Positions 15,714 through 25,070 are shown, numbered from the stretch's first letter. The stretch: DNA of 54,613 nt from Candidatus Poseidonia sp. (GCA_030827365.1 JAUREO010000008.1:1-54613), one strand, 5' to 3'. Made by a program: numbers and translations. The notes: generated by a model not told the origin, from the letters alone.

Positions 15714-18416
15714 TACGACAGCCATTCCACCTGCACTTGGCAACTTCATACTTTGGCGTAATGATGTTGCCATTTCCTCGAGTTTCTCAATATCATTGGG
15801 AAGTTTGGTCATATCGGCATCGAGTGGGACCTTAATTCCAGGCCCAGGTATTCGTTGGAGGGCAACTCCGAGGGTTCGAGCATCTTGTAAAAAGACACCA
15901 GATGCACTTGAATGTCGGTGTTCTAATCGATTTCTCATCCACCGTTGATAGCCATCGAGAGATTGAGTTAATGAATTTATGATCTTCGCTTTCCGTTCAA
16001 TACTTTCCGCAGAGTCTCCTTCGGTTGGAAAGCATCTCAATGCGATTCGCAACATTCTGTCAACACGAAGGTCTCTTGGAACCAAGCCCACTTGTTTCGC
16101 CAAGTTTCTCCTTGCATAATCAAGCCCACCAACTCCTTCTCGAATAGCATCTTGTGATTTTTTCAATCCTAAGGCACCACAGAAATACCCAATCATTTGA
16201 GAAAGTTCATCGGTGTGTTTTTCTTTTTGAGGGGAGAGTTCTTTAACCGAAATAGCCACCTTTACTTCTTCGATAGGTTCTGTTTTTTCTTCAATCATTG
16301 GCTGATCTTTGGGAGGAATTAGTGCAGATTCAACACGCACTACATCTACATCGTCGATTGAGGTTTGGGTTGAATGTTCATCTTCAACAAGAGCGAGAGC
16401 TTCAAAATCTTCTGATTCAATGAAAGGCTCCATTGCTTCAAGCATTGCCTCATGAGCATCATCGAGCGTAGTTGAATCAATGGGAATCATGGTCTTTTGG
16501 GGAGAATCAAGGGGCATGAGCATTGGCAACAACGCTTTTGGAGCCCACAAATGGAGAGTAAAATGCTCATCCTCTACCTGCTTTTTTGAAAGATGTTGAA
16601 TTAGCATTGGGATTTCATCGTTCAATGATTTGAGTTCAAGTGGATTTCTCAAACGTTGAGAGATATCAATTGCAAGGGCTACATCCCTGTTCCATGGAAG
16701 ACGTAGCAAACGTTTTCTTAATTGATTAAAAGAATCCAACTGCTTCTGACACCCATATAGCATCGTTGCTATTTCAACTGAGTTTTCGTCCGACAGACTT
16801 GGAAATTGACTTGTATCCCAACCTTGACTTCCCAATTTTTTGATTGTTTGTTCAACATACAAAACCATTCTTTTTGACTGGCTATGTTTTGAAAGAAGAT
16901 GTTTTCTTTTGGCTTGGTGTTGTGCTATAGCGCGTTCATAATCCGCTAAGGCCATCGAAGCCATTTTTGTTCGAACATCAATTTCGAGTCCCTTTGCATC
17001 TTCATCTAAGAGCGCTCTGTGGCGTTTATTTCGCTTTTCTTTCCATGCAATAAAATCTTCAACCTCGGTAAGCAATTCTGGATGAATAAAATCATATTTT
17101 AGCCGATGTAGCATTTCATCTCGTTGAGTTAAACCATCATATGAAACATCGATCTCAAGAAGAGTGTCGATAAGTGAACAAGCGTATTGCAACATTTCTT
17201 GATATTGTTTGAACTCAGATAATGCTTCGATTGAATTATCTATGAATTTTGCTTTCCATTCGCCCATTTCAATACCATATCGTTCGAATAATTCAATCAT
17301 CTGGAGGCCATCAATTTCTGTTTGTTTTCGACGAAGGTCAAGCATCTCCAGATGCTCTTTGAACTCGGAATTTTTTCCTATATCCCCGATAAATTGTGAA
17401 CTAAATCGTTCATGGTCTGGAAATATTTTGATGATGTTTTGCCATTGTTCGATGAGATAAATATGCAAATTATATTCATCAATCTGAACACTCATTTCTT
17501 CTTCCCATCGGCGCAGGTCTTTTGGTTTCAAAGGACTCGATGATTCAAATTCTATACCTTGACGCTGTAATGTAAATTTCAAATCGTTTGCTTGCTGAAG
17601 TTTTTCTTCTAATCCAAATAACACATCTTGGATTTGTACTCTTAATCGAGTAAGGAGTTGCACATCATTTGGTGAGTTACATCGAGACAAATCTTCAAGA
17701 AACGAGTTGTATGTTGCAAGGTCAAAATCTTTCACAGGAGTGAGAATTGATATTTTGACTCGCTCTTTTTCGTCTAAAAATTCCTGAAACTTAGCGATGG
17801 CGTCAAAACTTTCGACTAATCCCAAACCTTGAATTTTAGTAATATCTAAACCTTGATTGGCGAGGTATCGACACATATCATTGATTGATGAACGTTGTTT
17901 TTCTTCTTGGAGTTCAAGTTCTTTCAACCTCTCTTCAATGAGATGATAATTCTCGCTCGAATTGAACAAATGCCCAATGTTTTCCAAAGAGGGATAACTC
18001 GATGGGTCGAGTTGAGAGCACCGTTCCAAAATCAAAATCCACCTTTCCATATCTCTTTCGTCCATCCAATGATGAAGATGTTTGCTGAATTTAGGTTCGA
18101 ATCGATATGATGTTTGCATGAATCGGTCGAGCTCATTTGACAATTCTTGTTCAAGAAGTGGATTTCTTGATTGTTCAGCAATTTCTGTAATGATTTCTTC
18201 ATTGCTGTAAAAATGAAGCACGATGCAATGTAGACGAAATTGTAATGTTTTCGCTCTACCCAAGACATTCTTGAGAATATCAAATCGATGTATTCGATTT
18301 GAAGGAGTAGAAAATACAAATTCTTTGCATGCTTCGTAATCGAACTCATCACCAACGATAAGCTTGATTTCATCTTCAAGGAAAGCAAAAGCCCCCTCTT
18401 TAGAATCTTCTCCCAC
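15705..18416 (-). CDS. 903-residue helical/coiled-coil repeat protein, unknown
   Basis: No signal peptide or membrane helix is visible, so it is probably cytoplasmic. It is highly helical and charged. At least four places share a pattern of helix, small-x-Gly-aromatic/hydrophobic-acidic turn, helix: near residue 190 (ANQGLDITKIQ), 290 (QRQGIEFESS), 375 (FERYGIEMGEW) and 550 (GSQGWDTSQFP). This suggests degenerate repeats of about 100 residues. Residues about 640-730 are acidic and disordered-looking; the final 170 residues form a separate compact-looking domain. I recognise no family. The start is a GTG at 18416. It is divergent from a membrane-anchored TPR protein and convergent with the proline-tailed protein, which could be partners (inference from position). 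Confidence 0.75.
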   Translation of the reverse strand: MGEDSKEGAFAFLEDEIKLIVGDEFDYEACKEFVFSTPSNRIHRFDILKNVLGRAKTLQFRLHCIVLHFYSNEEIITEIAEQSRNPLLEQELSNELDRFMQTSYRFEPKFSKHLHHWMDERDMERWILILERCSQLDPSSYPSLENIGHLFNSSENYHLIEERLKELELQEEKQRSSINDMCRYLANQGLDITKIQGLGLVESFDAIAKFQEFLDEKERVKISILTPVKDFDLATYNSFLEDLSRCNSPNDVQLLTRLRVQIQDVLFGLEEKLQQANDLKFTLQRQGIEFESSSPLKPKDLRRWEEEMSVQIDEYNLHIYLIEQWQNIIKIFPDHERFSSQFIGDIGKNSEFKEHLEMLDLRRKQTEIDGLQMIELFERYGIEMGEWKAKFIDNSIEALSEFKQYQEMLQYACSLIDTLLEIDVSYDGLTQRDEMLHRLKYDFIHPELLTEVEDFIAWKEKRNKRHRALLDEDAKGLEIDVRTKMASMALADYERAIAQHQAKRKHLLSKHSQSKRMVLYVEQTIKKLGSQGWDTSQFPSLSDENSVEIATMLYGCQKQLDSFNQLRKRLLRLPWNRDVALAIDISQRLRNPLELKSLNDEIPMLIQHLSKKQVEDEHFTLHLWAPKALLPMLMPLDSPQKTMIPIDSTTLDDAHEAMLEAMEPFIESEDFEALALVEDEHSTQTSIDDVDVVRVESALIPPKDQPMIEEKTEPIEEVKVAISVKELSPQKEKHTDELSQMIGYFCGALGLKKSQDAIREGVGGLDYARRNLAKQVGLVPRDLRVDRMLRIALRCFPTEGDSAESIERKAKIINSLTQSLDGYQRWMRNRLEHRHSSASGVFLQDARTLGVALQRIPGPGIKVPLDADMTKLPNDIEKLEEMATSLRQSMKLPSAGGMAVVSA

Positions 18417-18552
18417 ACAAAGGTATGATGTCTGTTAGGCTTTGAATGTGAGCATTGATTTAGACTTAGATTTGTCATTTACTCCTCCTCCGTTTTTCGT
18501 GAAATCAAAAAGGTATCAAAATGAGACGATTCGGCTCAAAAGAGCCGTGAAG

Positions 18553-18560
18553 CATAAAGG
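18553..18560 (+). promoter_or_regulatory. Candidate TATA box of the TPR gene
   Basis: CATAAAGG is centred about 26 bases before the ATG at 18583, the spacing expected for a leaderless archaeal transcript. This argues for that ATG over the upstream TTG/GTG codons at 18442 and 18448. Confidence 0.3.
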
Positions 18561-18582
18561 CAAAAAGAACAGGTCAAGTTCT

Positions 18583-20862
18583 ATGAGTGCATTAATTATC
18601 GGTTCAGTGTTCTTTTCAGGCTGTGTCATTGGCGGTTTTGGATTGTGGATGAAAAAGGTGCAAAACTCGATTGAACATTTGGTTGAGCAGAATGTTGTAT
18701 TGAAGGAATCCCAATCCTCTCATTTTCAATACCTCAACACCCTTTCATCCGATACGAAACTTCACCTAGAGGAAGTAACTTCAATCATTGCAACATATTT
18801 GGAAATTCATCCGCATGTCGATGCATCGATGAAGACACATGCATTTTTGCTTCATTACGAACACACTTCAACAATTTCTCCAAGTGTAGATGAATGTCTT
18901 ACAGTACTCGACTCAGCACTTGGGCCTTGTTCGACAGATGCTGCAAATGCAAATCTGTCGGAACTTCATCAATCGTTTGTTTTGCGTTTGCTCAGTGTAT
19001 TTGACCGAAATTCAATTTCAGCCGAAGGTCTACAACTCGATGGGCATCTCGCTCACAAACTCGGCGTCGCATCCATGGCCGTAAAGCGATACGATTGGGC
19101 TGAACACGCCCTTGGAATTGCCTATCGATTAAGCCCAGGTCACGAAGGCATCCTTCGTCATTTGTACGATATTTCATGTCTTCGAGGTGACGAAGATCTT
19201 CAAAGGCACTGGTTGGAATCGCTCATGAAAGTCAGCCCAGACCAGCCTGATTTGCTTCGTGCACATGCACACCTGCTCGTAGCGATGGGTGATAATGAAG
19301 CAGAACGAACCGTGCGCAGACTCGAAGCCTTGGGCGTTGATACACCCGCAGACAAATCCCTTCTTTCAGGTCTACGAGCGAGAGCCGGAGCCCGTTCCGA
19401 GGCGCTTGATGCCATTGAAAAAGCACTGGAACAAGACCCGAGTCGTGCAAACGACTGGCTCCAATATGGGCGATTACTCCAAGAAGAAGGCGAACTCTTG
19501 GCGGCCATCGAAGCAACTGAAGAATGTCTCAAAATTAATCGGCAACACGGTGAGGCTTGGGCATTACTCGCTCACATGCTTTCTGATGACTCAAAACGTC
19601 ACCAAGAGGCACTCAAGGCAGCGACGCATGCAGTTGCTCTTGATGCGGGCGGGGTCGACACAATATTCTTGAAAACCGAACTTCTTGAGGTTCAAGGCGA
19701 CCTTGTTGCCGCTGAAGAAAACCTCCTCAAGAACCTCAAGAAAACCCCACAAGATGGGGAACTACGTGCGAGAATCGCTGACCGATTCCTCAAGGCGCAT
19801 CGTATCGAAGAAGCCCAAGAATTGGTGGATGCAACACCCTCAAATATCGACCATCCGTTGTTGCATACTGTTGAAGGACGATTGCATTTAGCGAAGGCGG
19901 ACAGGTTACGAGATGGCACCGGCACGACCGATAAGCGACTTCTTCAAGATGCGAAGAAATCATTCGAAGACGCCTTGAACATTCACCGTGAACTCGGGGT
20001 GGCATGGCTTGGCTTAGGACGAACTCAACGGTTACTCAAAGACCTTGAAGTTGCAGCGGAATCACTTGATAGAGCGAGGCGATTATTGCCGGAAAATGAC
20101 CAAAATGTAGCAGCAGAATCGGCCTTACTTTCACTTGATAACGGCGATATTTCGCGGGCTAGCCAATTCATTGATGCAGCGGATGTCCAAGGTCAGACTC
20201 CGATGATTTCGTATGTGCGTGGCAACATCGCAGGACGGATGGGCCAACTTGAACTTGCACATACATTTTACACACAAGCCCTTGATGATGACCCCTCTCA
20301 TATCCGTGCTCGTCTCAATCGTGCCATGGTTCTCATCGCATTGAACGAAGGTCAATCAGCGGTTGACGATTGTGTACGACTTTTATCATTGGCACCTAAC
20401 TTCACACTTGCAAGACTTCGAAAGGGTGAAGCACATATGCTCAATGCAGAATGGAAACTCGCGCTCAATGATTTCAAGATGGTTCTCGAAGTCTCACCAC
20501 AGCATGCAGTAGCCCTCACAAAACTTGGTGCATCGTACATGGCACTTCAACGTCCTGAACGTGCAGAATCGCCGCTTAACGAAGCGCTTCGGATTGATCC
20601 AAATTATGCAGATGCGTGGCATCAGCGTGGATTGTTGTATCTCGAATGGGGTAAGAATGACAATGCCCTGTCCGACTTTGAGGCCGCAATTCGTACCCAC
20701 CCAGGTCACCTTGACGCCCACCTTCACATTGCGGCATTGTATCACGAACAAGGGCAATTTGATGAAGCTGCAGTGGGTTGGAAAAATGTCTTGTTACTTG
20801 ACCCAGACCATATGGTGGCGAAGACCCGTCTTGCTGAATGCGAGGCCAAATTGATGGTTTAA
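18583..20862 (+). CDS. Membrane-anchored tetratricopeptide-repeat protein
   Basis: A hydrophobic segment at the N-terminus (SALIIGSVFFSGCVIGGFGL) is followed by a short helical linker and at least ten TPR units, the last eight in tandem with typical spacing (for example AWHQRGLLYLEWGKNDNALS and AALYHEQGQFDEAA). TPR solenoids hold protein complexes together; the anchor places this one at the membrane, facing either side. The frame is open back to TTG 18442 / GTG 18448, which would add 45-47 basic residues before the helix, but that leaves only 25 bases to the divergent gene. The ATG at 18583 gives 759 residues and room for promoters. The start is therefore uncertain. Confidence 0.8.
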   Translation: MSALIIGSVFFSGCVIGGFGLWMKKVQNSIEHLVEQNVVLKESQSSHFQYLNTLSSDTKLHLEEVTSIIATYLEIHPHVDASMKTHAFLLHYEHTSTISPSVDECLTVLDSALGPCSTDAANANLSELHQSFVLRLLSVFDRNSISAEGLQLDGHLAHKLGVASMAVKRYDWAEHALGIAYRLSPGHEGILRHLYDISCLRGDEDLQRHWLESLMKVSPDQPDLLRAHAHLLVAMGDNEAERTVRRLEALGVDTPADKSLLSGLRARAGARSEALDAIEKALEQDPSRANDWLQYGRLLQEEGELLAAIEATEECLKINRQHGEAWALLAHMLSDDSKRHQEALKAATHAVALDAGGVDTIFLKTELLEVQGDLVAAEENLLKNLKKTPQDGELRARIADRFLKAHRIEEAQELVDATPSNIDHPLLHTVEGRLHLAKADRLRDGTGTTDKRLLQDAKKSFEDALNIHRELGVAWLGLGRTQRLLKDLEVAAESLDRARRLLPENDQNVAAESALLSLDNGDISRASQFIDAADVQGQTPMISYVRGNIAGRMGQLELAHTFYTQALDDDPSHIRARLNRAMVLIALNEGQSAVDDCVRLLSLAPNFTLARLRKGEAHMLNAEWKLALNDFKMVLEVSPQHAVALTKLGASYMALQRPERAESPLNEALRIDPNYADAWHQRGLLYLEWGKNDNALSDFEAAIRTHPGHLDAHLHIAALYHEQGQFDEAAVGWKNVLLLDPDHMVAKTRLAECEAKLMV

Positions 20863-20914
20863 CCCCATAGCAATCAATACAAGCAATTTTGAATTCAATC
20901 AAACTGGTTGAACC

Positions 20915-21457
20915 ATGTCTCTTGAAGTTGGACAACAAGCCCCAAATTTCGAATTATCCAACGCCAACCCTTCGTTTGGTGAAACAATCATGACCTTTGC
21001 TAAGGTCAAAAAAGAAAATGGCACCATTATCGTCTTTGAATGCAATCATTGCCCGTATGTTGTTGCAAGCATTTCACGAATGAACGCGATGGCTGATTTT
21101 TGTGCTCACAAGAACATCGGTTTTGCTGGAATTAACTCAAACGATCCAATCGTGTACGAAAACGATTCATTTGAACACATGGTAAAAAGAGCAGAAAAAG
21201 GGATGCCATACCCATACTTACACGATGAAACCCAAGAGGTCGCCCACGCCTATGACGCTAAACGAACGCCAGAATTTTTCCTTTTTGATGCAGAGGATAC
21301 ACTGGTTTACCGTGGCCGAATGGATGACAATCCCAAAAATCCCCAAGAAACCACAACCTCAGAATTAATGGACGCCGTCAATGCACTATTGGAAGGAAAC
21401 GAACCCGCAGTCCAATTTACAGAATCAATTGGTTGTTCGGTCAAATGGAAAGTTTGA
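20915..21457 (+). CDS. Thioredoxin-fold (AhpC/TSA-type) redoxin
   Basis: The sequence begins like peroxiredoxin-related redoxins (LEVGQQAPNFELSNAN) and holds an active-site FECNHCPYV, a CxxC pair, after the first strand-helix unit. Later RTPEFFLFDAEDTLVYRGRMDD matches the thioredoxin-like cis-Pro and final strand region. The 180-residue length matches the thioredoxin-family proteins with the CxHCPYV signature. It probably reduces disulfides or peroxides in the cytoplasm. No signal peptide is present. It lies 52 bases after the TPR gene and 48 before the glyoxalase-like gene, so co-transcription is possible. Confidence 0.85.
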   Translation: MSLEVGQQAPNFELSNANPSFGETIMTFAKVKKENGTIIVFECNHCPYVVASISRMNAMADFCAHKNIGFAGINSNDPIVYENDSFEHMVKRAEKGMPYPYLHDETQEVAHAYDAKRTPEFFLFDAEDTLVYRGRMDDNPKNPQETTTSELMDAVNALLEGNEPAVQFTESIGCSVKWKV

Positions 21458-21505
21458 GGAATTGTATTGTCGTCTTGCCGTCGCCAATGTGATTGGGATG
21501 AACAC

Positions 21506-21967
21506 ATGGTTTGTCGCTCATGCGGTATCGATTACTCGCCACCCAAGAAACTCCGTCCTTTTCATCTCGCATTTCCAGTCGATGACATGGAGAAGACAAT
21601 CGAATTTTATTGTGAAGTGTTTGGATGTACCAAAGGCAGGTCAAAAGAAGAATCGTGCGTGTTCAATTTCTTTGGCCATCAAATCGTTGCGCATAAAGTG
21701 GATTCAATGCCAAACTATGAAACCAATGATGTGGATGGAAAACCTGTACCGGCCATGCACTTTGGTCTTGTTCTTTCGTGGAACGATTGGCACCAATTGA
21801 AGGCCAAGTTAGAATCCAACGATGTCGAGTTTTACATTCCACCTTATACACGTTATAAAGGAAAGCCAGGAGAACAAGCAACAATGTTTGTCGTCGACCC
21901 ATCTGGCAATCATCTTGAGTTCAAATCGTTTAGAGATGACGGTGGAATTTTTGACTCAAAATGGTAA
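21506..21967 (+). CDS. Glyoxalase/VOC-superfamily protein
   Basis: The 153-residue protein has the beta-alpha-beta-beta-beta VOC module pair: first half LRPFHLAFPVDDMEKTIEFY, second half PAMHFGLVLSWNDWHQLKAK followed by FVVDPSGNHLEFKSF. The His residues and the Glu in HLEFKSF are at the usual metal-ligand positions of this fold, so it is likely a metal-dependent lyase, isomerase or dioxygenase of unknown substrate. The first residues contain CRSCG, half of a zinc-ribbon-like pair; starting at the TTG at 21467 would add two more cysteines and could complete it. ATG 21506 was chosen because a GGGATGA site precedes it. It ends 2 bases from the convergent Lrp gene. Confidence 0.75.
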   Translation: MVCRSCGIDYSPPKKLRPFHLAFPVDDMEKTIEFYCEVFGCTKGRSKEESCVFNFFGHQIVAHKVDSMPNYETNDVDGKPVPAMHFGLVLSWNDWHQLKAKLESNDVEFYIPPYTRYKGKPGEQATMFVVDPSGNHLEFKSFRDDGGIFDSKW

Positions 21968-21969
21968 AC

Positions 21970-22392
21970 TCAGTACTGTTCTAGGACCAATTCAGTGGTT
22001 GTACTAACGATGTCCGTTGGTGCAGTGAGCCACATTTTATCCAATAAGGCACGAAGTGACATCGTGTCATCAACGTGAACCAAAGCAATCAAATCAGCAT
22101 CACCAGAGACCTCGTACACGATTTCAATTCCCTCCCAGCCAGATATTTCAGAACCAAATGAACCGATTTCAGCACCAGGAGCTGCTTTAATCCGTACAAG
22201 GGCTGTAAGTCCAATGCCTCCTTCTCGGATAGTGTAACGACGAATGGTTCCATCTTCTTCCATCGCTCGAATGTGTGTTCGAACTGTTCGTTCGCTCACA
22301 TCGACCTTCTTTGCAAGGTCAACATATGATATTCTTCCGTTCTTTCTGAGTTCAGCAAGTATGGCCCGGTCAACACCTGTGATTCTTGGCAT
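21970..22392 (-). CDS. Lrp/AsnC-family transcriptional regulator
   Basis: A winged-helix DNA-binding domain (residues about 4-50, with DRAILAELRKNGRISYVDLA and the recognition helix SERTVRTHIRAMEEDG) is followed by the alpha/beta RAM effector domain typical of Lrp (from about residue 60). The 140-residue length is normal. These proteins form dimers to octamers and respond to amino acids or related ligands. The ATG at 22392 was preferred over the GTG at 22410. It is divergent from enolase with about 250 bases between, so it may control itself and perhaps the enolase promoter (inference). Confidence 0.9.
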   Translation of the reverse strand: MPRITGVDRAILAELRKNGRISYVDLAKKVDVSERTVRTHIRAMEEDGTIRRYTIREGGIGLTALVRIKAAPGAEIGSFGSEISGWEGIEIVYEVSGDADLIALVHVDDTMSLRALLDKMWLTAPTDIVSTTTELVLEQY

Positions 22393-22635
22393 GCGGTAAG
22401 ATGGAAACACATCCTATTTAAAACCCCGATTTCTTGTAGAAAACGTCCGAAAAATAAGAATTTAATGATGAAAATTGGTAAATTTCCGTAGTTAATAAGA
22501 ACTCAAGTGCACCTTTCATCACTGCACAGCGGTCATTAAAATCAACAAAATTCGCTGAAATGATTGATTTCAAACCCAATTCAAAACAACAATCTTGGGT
22601 TTGTTTGAAATTGTCTCGCATTGTCGGTAGGACAA

Positions 22636-22641
22636 GGGGAG
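22636..22641 (+). promoter_or_regulatory. Ribosome binding site of enolase
   Basis: GGGGAG lies 3 bases before the ATG at 22645 and supports it over the GTG/TTG codons upstream at 22621. Confidence 0.45.
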
Positions 22642-22644
22642 CAT

Positions 22645-23898
22645 ATGTCAGGTACAATATCGGGGCTCGATGGCAGAATGGTTCTTGACAGTAGAGGCAT
22701 ACCCACCATCGAAGTGGACTGTTATGTCGATGGTGTATTGCTTGGTAGGGCTATGGTGCCATCTGGAGCATCAACTGGTGCATATGAAGCACTGGAATTA
22801 AGAGATGGTGTGTCGGATGAATATTTTGGTAAAGGCGTGGATAATGCTATTGCAAATATCAATGAGCGCATCGAAGAACACCTTGTTGGTCTTCCAGTTG
22901 ATGAACAACGACTTATCGATGAAGTAATGATCGAACTTGATGGTACCCCGAACAAATCCGAACTCGGTGCTAATGCGATTCTTGGAGTTTCACTCTCATG
23001 TTTACATGCAGGTGCAGCCTTCCATCAACTGCCATTGTGGAAGTATGTTGGTGGCGTATCAGGAGGGTTGATGCCGGTTCCAATGCTCAACATTCTCAAC
23101 GGTGGAGCTCACGCACATTCGAATGTAGACATCCAAGAATTCATGATTATGCCTCACGGATTCGATTCATTCCCCGAAGCCCTTAGGGCAGGCGTAGAGA
23201 CATATCACGCCCTCAAATCTGAGTTGAAAAAAGACGGCATCCTTGGGGGTATTGGTGACGAAGGGGGGTTTGCACCGAATTTGGATGCCAACGAAGACGG
23301 TCTCAAATACATGGTAAGGGCCATTGAATCTGCAGGCTATTCAATAGATGAAATCGGCATTGCCCTCGATGTGGCAGCGACTGAATTTCATAACGATGGA
23401 ATCTACAAATTCGATGGCAAAGATTGTTCCAGCCAAGATATGGCCGACATCTATGGCTCATGGCTTGACCAATACCCAATCGTGTCGATTGAAGATGGTT
23501 TTAGCGAAGATGATTGGCAAGGTTGGGCAGCGTTCACAAGAACCTATGGTAAACGAGTTCAAGCGGTGGGCGACGACCTTTTCGTGACCCAATCTGAGCG
23601 GTTAGCCCAAGGTATCGAAATTCAAGCCGCCAATGCAATGCTCGTCAAGGTTAACCAAGTCGGTACCGTCACTGAAACACTTGAGGCTATGGATTTAGCA
23701 ACATCACATGGTTTCCGAAATGTGATTTCGCATCGTAGTGGTGAGACTGAAGATGTGACTATCGCTGACCTCGCAGTTGGAACTCGTGCTGGTCAAATCA
23801 AAACAGGTGCGCCAGCACGTTCTGACCGGGTTGCAAAATACAACCAACTCCTTCGAATTTCTGAAGATGTTCATGAATTTCGTTCCCCATTTCATTGA
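22645..23898 (+). CDS. eno: Enolase
   Basis: Converts 2-phosphoglycerate to phosphoenolpyruvate (glycolysis and gluconeogenesis) in the cytoplasm. All main motifs are present: VLDSRGIPTIEVD at the N-terminus, GGAHAHSNVDIQEFMIMP, GDEGGFAPN, SIEDGFSEDDW, LVKVNQVGT with the catalytic Lys, and the signature ISHRSGETED near the end. The 417-residue length is normal for archaea. It sits in a single-gene unit after the 250-base gap shared with the Lrp regulator, and the next gene starts 34 bases after its stop. Confidence 0.97.
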   Translation: MSGTISGLDGRMVLDSRGIPTIEVDCYVDGVLLGRAMVPSGASTGAYEALELRDGVSDEYFGKGVDNAIANINERIEEHLVGLPVDEQRLIDEVMIELDGTPNKSELGANAILGVSLSCLHAGAAFHQLPLWKYVGGVSGGLMPVPMLNILNGGAHAHSNVDIQEFMIMPHGFDSFPEALRAGVETYHALKSELKKDGILGGIGDEGGFAPNLDANEDGLKYMVRAIESAGYSIDEIGIALDVAATEFHNDGIYKFDGKDCSSQDMADIYGSWLDQYPIVSIEDGFSEDDWQGWAAFTRTYGKRVQAVGDDLFVTQSERLAQGIEIQAANAMLVKVNQVGTVTETLEAMDLATSHGFRNVISHRSGETEDVTIADLAVGTRAGQIKTGAPARSDRVAKYNQLLRISEDVHEFRSPFH

Positions 23899-23932
23899 AG
23901 TCGATAACCCAAAGAACACAGGAGTAGATCAG

Positions 23933-24583
23933 ATGACAACTTCATCCTTGGATGAATATTTTGAAGGGTTGCAACGTCGAAAAAAAGTCATGATTGCGTT
24001 GCGCGAGATACTCAATTCAAATGGTTTGACCGAGGCAAAAAAATGGAACAAACCATGTTATACTTTTGATGGAAAAAACATTGCTATGCTGTATGATTTC
24101 AAGGACCATTGCGGTCTTGGATTTTTCAAAGGCGTATTGCTCAAAGACCACGAAAACGTTCTTCAAATTCCGGGAGAATTTTCAAGGCAAAGCCGCTACT
24201 TCAAATTCGATGAACTAACAGAAGTTGAATCTCAAATTGATTTAATCATTGATTTTATTCAACAGGCCATTGAGGTTGAGAAATCAGGTGCAGAAATTCC
24301 TCAACACGAAACGGACGAGATTGAATTCCCGTCAATTCTTCTTCAGATGTTTCATGAAAACCAATCATTGCAACAATCGTTTGAACAACTCACAAAAGGA
24401 AGGCAGCGCGGATATTTAATCCATTTCACCTCAACAAAGAACGAAATGATTGCACGTGGTCGAATCGAAAAATGTACTGAAAGAATTATGCAAGGCAAAG
24501 GTTTACATGATTGCATCTGTGGATTCTCAAACCGATTTCCACGTTGTGATGGTTCGCATAAGTATCATTTAACCGATGAATAA
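23933..24583 (+). CDS. DUF1801/YdeI-like protein with C-terminal CDGSH iron-sulfur motif
   Basis: Residues 1-115 match the DUF1801 (YdhG/SCP-like) fold (KKWNKPCYTFDGKNIAML, GLGFFKGVLL), and residues 150-190 match the YdeI tail (KGRQRGYLIHFTSTK, then RIEKCTERIMQGKGL). The last part contains a perfect CDGSH-type signature: Cys194-x-Cys196-x2-Ser199-x3-Pro203-x-Cys205-Asp-Gly-Ser-His209, which in mitoNEET-like proteins binds a redox-active [2Fe-2S] cluster through three Cys and one His. The function is unknown; a small redox or stress protein is likely. The ATG at 23933 follows a GGAG at 23921. The 3' end overlaps the convergent CoA-binding gene by 19 bases. Confidence 0.8.
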   Translation: MTTSSLDEYFEGLQRRKKVMIALREILNSNGLTEAKKWNKPCYTFDGKNIAMLYDFKDHCGLGFFKGVLLKDHENVLQIPGEFSRQSRYFKFDELTEVESQIDLIIDFIQQAIEVEKSGAEIPQHETDEIEFPSILLQMFHENQSLQQSFEQLTKGRQRGYLIHFTSTKNEMIARGRIEKCTERIMQGKGLHDCICGFSNRFPRCDGSHKYHLTDE

Positions 24584-25017
24584 AGATGATGTCTGCGAAT
24601 AAATTCCACGACGCAATCATCCACAACATGAGGAACATCGTTGAGGTTTAACCATTCCAAGACAAAATCATCTGCTGCACCCGGTTGCAACCAGATGAAC
24701 GGAAACGGTTTATTCAACAAACGTGCCTCAAATGACCTGAGTTGGGCCATTGTTTGCTGCGGAGACAAGAAAAACACAACAACGGATACTGAAGTTGGTT
24801 CAATAGTCGAAACGATGTTGTTTGAAAGAATATTTCCTTTATCATTTGGATGGACAGGAATCAAAGTCCAACCTCGTCCGTTTAAGTCATGGAACAAACG
24901 ATGTGCAGGTTTTTGCTCGTTTAGTCCAGCACCTAAAATGGCTAAGGTTTTGGTATGTTCAAGCATGTTCCGCAATCCAAGATGTGGTTCACGCAACACA
25001 ATTCTACGAACCTCCAT
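24565..25017 (-). CDS. CoA-binding (YccU-like) Rossmann protein
   Basis: The 150-residue protein has a single Rossmann-like domain: KTLAILGAGLNEQ at the first strand-loop, then LIPVHPNDKGNIL, FIWLQPGAADD, and a final VVDDCVVEFIRRHH. This order fits the CoA-binding proteins related to the N-terminus of succinyl-CoA synthetase. The role of the family is poorly known. The ATG at 25017 gives an 17-residue basic lead; the ATG at 24966 (MLEHTKTLAI) is closer to the usual family start. It diverges from the SDR gene at 25091. Confidence 0.7.
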   Translation of the reverse strand: MEVRRIVLREPHLGLRNMLEHTKTLAILGAGLNEQKPAHRLFHDLNGRGWTLIPVHPNDKGNILSNNIVSTIEPTSVSVVVFFLSPQQTMAQLRSFEARLLNKPFPFIWLQPGAADDFVLEWLNLNDVPHVVDDCVVEFIRRHHLYSSVK

Positions 25018-25060
25018 TTCTTTTTCAATAGATGTATAGACTCATCGGCTTTGAACACGA

Positions 25061-25070
25061 GTATAAAAAT
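25061..25070 (+). promoter_or_regulatory. TATA box of the SDR-FAD-Rieske operon
   Basis: GTATAAAAAT is centred about 26 bases before the ATG at 25091. This is textbook archaeal TATA spacing for a leaderless mRNA starting at or next to the start codon. Confidence 0.55.

Noticed and set aside
15365..15736. Gly-rich minus-strand frame (GGAGG-type repeats) opposite the polyproline tail
   Set aside because: It is the reverse complement of Pro codons, which always reads as Gly; the Pro-rich frame continues from a real membrane protein.
18032..18478. Minus-strand frame of 148 codons at the 5' end of the 903-residue gene
   Set aside because: It overlaps the long gene in another frame and its translation lacks a consistent character; the long gene is better supported.
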